From: Lepturacanthus savala
Lineage: Eukaryota; Chordata; Actinopteri; Scombriformes; Trichiuridae
Reading direction: 5' to 3'
Assembly: GCA_030544235.1 (NCBI GenBank)
Contig: CM060463.1
Location: forward strand, 13,166,190 to 13,230,189
DNA: 64,000 bases
Part shown: one piece after another, positions 61,352 through 64,000 of the stretch
Layout of the letters: each line of letters starts with the position of its first letter
Position numbering within the stretch: position 1 is the first letter of the stretch
Notes under the pieces: generated by a model
Seen by the model: only the letters and a program-made list of their open reading frames with translations
Database searches by the model: none
Told to the model about the DNA's origin: nothing
Program-made: the position numbers and the translations under genes

Positions 61352-61994
61352 TTCGAACAAAATGTCCTTATTTTGTGTCGTTTTCATTGGTGTAAAAGTA
61401 TCAATCGCACTAAATCAAGTGGACCGAGACTTACAAAAAGAGGTGGTTTAGGTCTGCTTGACTGCAAATGACAAACTTTGGTGTGGTCCCTCTGGTAAGA
61501 ACACAAACTCGGGTCCAAAAGGGGGGATACTAATTATTTCATAGCCTACTTTGTGGGTATTTGGAACATATGACATCATTTGTGAAAATAGCGCCTCTCC
61601 TCTGCCTGAAACGACACACCATGCATCTTCAGCGACGCCATCGCATCTGCAACTCATTTTGGAATTGGATATTTTGACAATAAACGGCCAATACAAAGGA
61701 TGCAATGCACGAAGATAAGAGCAAGTAGCAATCTGCTAACGTTTCACTCCATAGTCAACTAGAATTGGTGCTTATTTCTACCGTTAAAGATAAACGTTGA
61801 TGAAACGTCAAAAAAGGTCCAATTTTGGTTCGTTTGCAGGTCTGAAAGCGGACCACGCTGGAGTCTATATGCCAATTAGTGAAAATTGTATTGTCTGGAG
61901 CAGACCGAATAATGAAACTAATGGTGTAAAAGCGCCCTAAGTAGAGCCGTTTCCCCTATTTATTTGAATTATAAAAAAAAAACTCAGCCAACCT
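61352..61994. other. Intergenic DNA between SINE copy 3 and LINE
   Basis: Unique AT-rich sequence with an A run near 61974-61982. No gene is recognised. Confidence 0.5.
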
Positions 61995-62700
61995 AAGCAG
62001 TGATATTTATCACTGTAAGTCTTTTAAACTGGCAAACTCAACTCCTATCTCTTTATGTCTCTTAAAAGCTTGATGTCGGCCTATCAGCATGCAGTTAAGG
62101 AAGCGAGGTATTCTTCTTATACCTCCTCCGAGTCAGCATATGGAAGCATCCACTGAGAAATGGGAGCGGTTTCTCCCCCATTTCTTAAATAAAATAAATG
62201 ACATTAGCCTCCATATTTCACCTGTGACAAGAAATCTCCTCATCTGCACTGAACCCTCCGCCAGTATGTCTCACTTTAAGCAAATTACCATGCTTGACTT
62301 AGAGGAGTTAATCTCCCACTTAAATTCTTCCACCTGTCAGTTAGACATTATCCCCACTAGATTTCTGAAGGATGTATTTCAGACAGTTGGCCCACAAATT
62401 CTCCCTCTCTCTGTGCTCCATTTCCCGCATTTTATACGGGTCGACCACGATATCCTTTTATATCGTCCGGAAAACTGTGTTGGCTCCCCCAGGGGTCAAT
62501 TCTTGGTCCTATATTATTTTCTATTTATTTGCTTCCCTTGGGTCAGAGCATCTCTAACTATAACAGTAATTTACACTGATTACTCTCTGACATCAAACGC
62601 TGAATGTCATGAAACTTTCTCGGATTTGGCTCAATGAGTCCAGATCTGAGGTCCTTTATCCTGATGTTCTTACCTGGCTGCTAACTTGGAAAAAGTAGAA
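61995..62700 (+). mobile_element. L2/CR1-clade LINE fragment with internal deletion
   Basis: The plus strand encodes SAYQHAVKEARYSS-like sequence near 62078, then EKWERFLPHFLNKIND, HISPVTRNLLICTEPSAS, LEELISHLNSSTCQLDIIPT and LKDVFQTVGPQILPLSV, the linker before the reverse transcriptase. It then jumps straight to VDHDILL and a GVPQG-equivalent GSPRGQFLVLYYFL. The fingers region between these blocks, and the YADD part, are missing. The continuous 182-codon frame (62089-62637) joins the two halves in frame. Confidence 0.75.
62089..62637 (+). pseudogene. Internally deleted LINE ORF (182 codons)
   Basis: This is the longest mobile-element frame in the window. It contains pre-RT linker and a remnant of the RT palm, but lacks the catalytic aspartates, so it cannot encode an active enzyme. 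The in-frame junction near 62430-62445 (HFIRV to DHDILL) marks the deletion. Confidence 0.7.
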
Positions 62701-64000
62701 TGTTTAGAACTTAACATCTGCCCAAAGTTTAGGTGAGATCTTTGACTGAGGTTGGTTTTGACATGCAAATCACGAGATACTTATACTTTTAAAGTTTCTA
62801 TCCTTATTTTATCACTTTTTTCCCCATTTCCCCCCCTGATCTGCGTATTTGTACGCATTTGTCTCGTGCGATGATGAGTTGAGCTGAGGAAGATTACAGA
62901 CCAATCAATACCTGCTCAATCAGCCTCTCCCTTCAGAACAAACTGGTTTTTCATTCAACTGTTAATCTTGCCCTGAGAGTAAGTGAGAGTTGTTGGCATG
63001 TTGGCAGGTGTCATTACCCAACAGCCCTTGGGAGTGAGGGATTCACAAACATGGAGTGATGATATTACACTTCTTCCCCCCCAGGATGTGAATTCCTGTC
63101 TGTGGGAACGCTGTTATTATCATTACGAAAGCACCAGTTTGTTTGTCGGGCTCCAGCAGCCGCGGCTATTACTTAATACGGAGAAGATTAAAACAAAGTA
63201 AAACCATAACCCTGAATCCGAAGGAATTTTATACGTCTAAATTGCTCTTTTTGAGTAGATTTTTTGGGCAGATTAATATGCTGAATGAAGTGAGGAGAAC
63301 CAAGAAGTGATTTCCCCTGAGGAGGAACTCCAGGCAGGAGGAAGCAGGGCTGCTGTTTGATTACCCCAGCTGGAGGGAGCCCTGTGCGGGGAAGTGAACG
63401 ACCTGGAGCCCACCTTCATGGGCTACGAGGAAGAGATCCATACGCTGGGAATAAGTTAATCCCATAATGACTTCCGCTGATGGCAGAGTCGTGTCGGCTT
63501 TCTTAGTTCGGATTAGAAAAGGAAGGTAATGGATAGAGGGGTTTGAGAAAGAGGAGGGAGAGCTTTATAACTCCCCTCTACCCCAGGGCGGTGTAATTAT
63601 ATCTGAGGATGAGATAAATGTTCTTTTAAACACACTCCCTTGCATACACACACACACACACACATGCGCACAGCATCCCAGGTAACTTATAGATGTTCCA
63701 GGCCTTGGGCATTTCTCCACAAGTCTCCAACTGAGTGAGTAATTTCTCTAAACTGCACCCTTGGGCCAGCGTGCGACCGTAAGCTAGCCTGTCAAGAAAG
63801 CAGGGCACACATTTGGTTAACTTCCCAGTGCAGGAAAACTCACCATACACACAAGCAGTCCAGGGGAGCGTGGGCCAGCAACGGTGTGAGAGGGAAATGG
63901 GTGATAAAATCCTCATTTTCCTTCATTGCCAGGTCGTTTGTCTTCGTCGCGCGGGGCGGCTCGCGAGTCATGGAAATGCTGGCCGGCAACAGAGCTGAGT
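62701..64000. other. Intergenic DNA at the window end
   Basis: An AC microsatellite lies at 63645-63664 and purine-rich DNA near 63530-63570. A short GC-richer frame around 63370-63465 looks codon-like but has no donor or family match. No gene is recognised. Confidence 0.5.
63645..63664. repeat. (AC)10 microsatellite
   Basis: Perfect AC run near the window end. Confidence 0.93.

Noticed and set aside
63370..63465. Codon-like stretch reading GEVNDLEPTFMGYEEEIHT
   Set aside because: Looks coding by composition and has an acceptor-like CCCCAG before it, but there is no usable donor after it, a TAA follows at once, and I recognise no family.
1..64000. CRISPR arrays, operons, phage or bacterial insertion sequences
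   Set aside because: Only eukaryotic microsatellites and retroelements are present; no spaced direct-repeat array or gene clusters.

Overview
This is vertebrate nuclear DNA, most likely from a ray-finned (teleost) fish. The evidence is one recognisable plexin-A coding exon with GT/AG splice signals, abundant CA/TG microsatellites, CpG-poor sequence broken by short CpG-rich patches, and typical fish repeats (L2/CR1-clade LINE pieces, tRNA-derived SINEs, Tc1-like and hAT remnants). There is no prokaryotic gene organisation, and nearly all the longer open frames are chance or low-complexity frames. I cannot name the species.

The window covers the 5' part of one gene on the minus strand, best matched to plexin-A1 (plxna1; a or b paralogue not resolved). 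From high to low coordinates: upstream intergenic DNA (about 40.48-64 kb); a CpG-rich candidate promoter and non-coding exon 1 ending at a consensus GTAAGT donor at 40101; a first intron of about 36.3 kb (3823-40101); exon 2 (2357-3822) with a 284-base leader and the first 394 codons (signal peptide and most of the Sema domain); and the start of intron 2 (1-2356). The true start is the ATG at 3538. The open frame runs seven codons further upstream only to a TTG, just after an in-frame TAA.

Repeats are unevenly spread. The first intron holds few recognisable ones (hAT remnants at 7.4-8.3 and 25.6 kb, one SINE at 24.4 kb, microsatellites and homopolymers). The 24 kb upstream of exon 1 holds three L2/CR1-type LINE fragments, three copies of one tRNA-derived SINE family, a Tc1-like transposase tail and a candidate MITE. 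This fits a regulatory first intron of a neuronal guidance receptor. Several AT-rich stretches with POU-octamer and homeodomain-type sites look like candidate conserved non-coding elements, but that is inference until aligned.

I found no convincing new multi-gene system. The observations most worth testing are the strong-Kozak upstream ORF that ends three bases before the exon 1 splice site, an Arg-to-Trp difference in the Sema domain, a YY1-type promoter motif 18 kb upstream, and the octamer-bearing AT-rich stretches.
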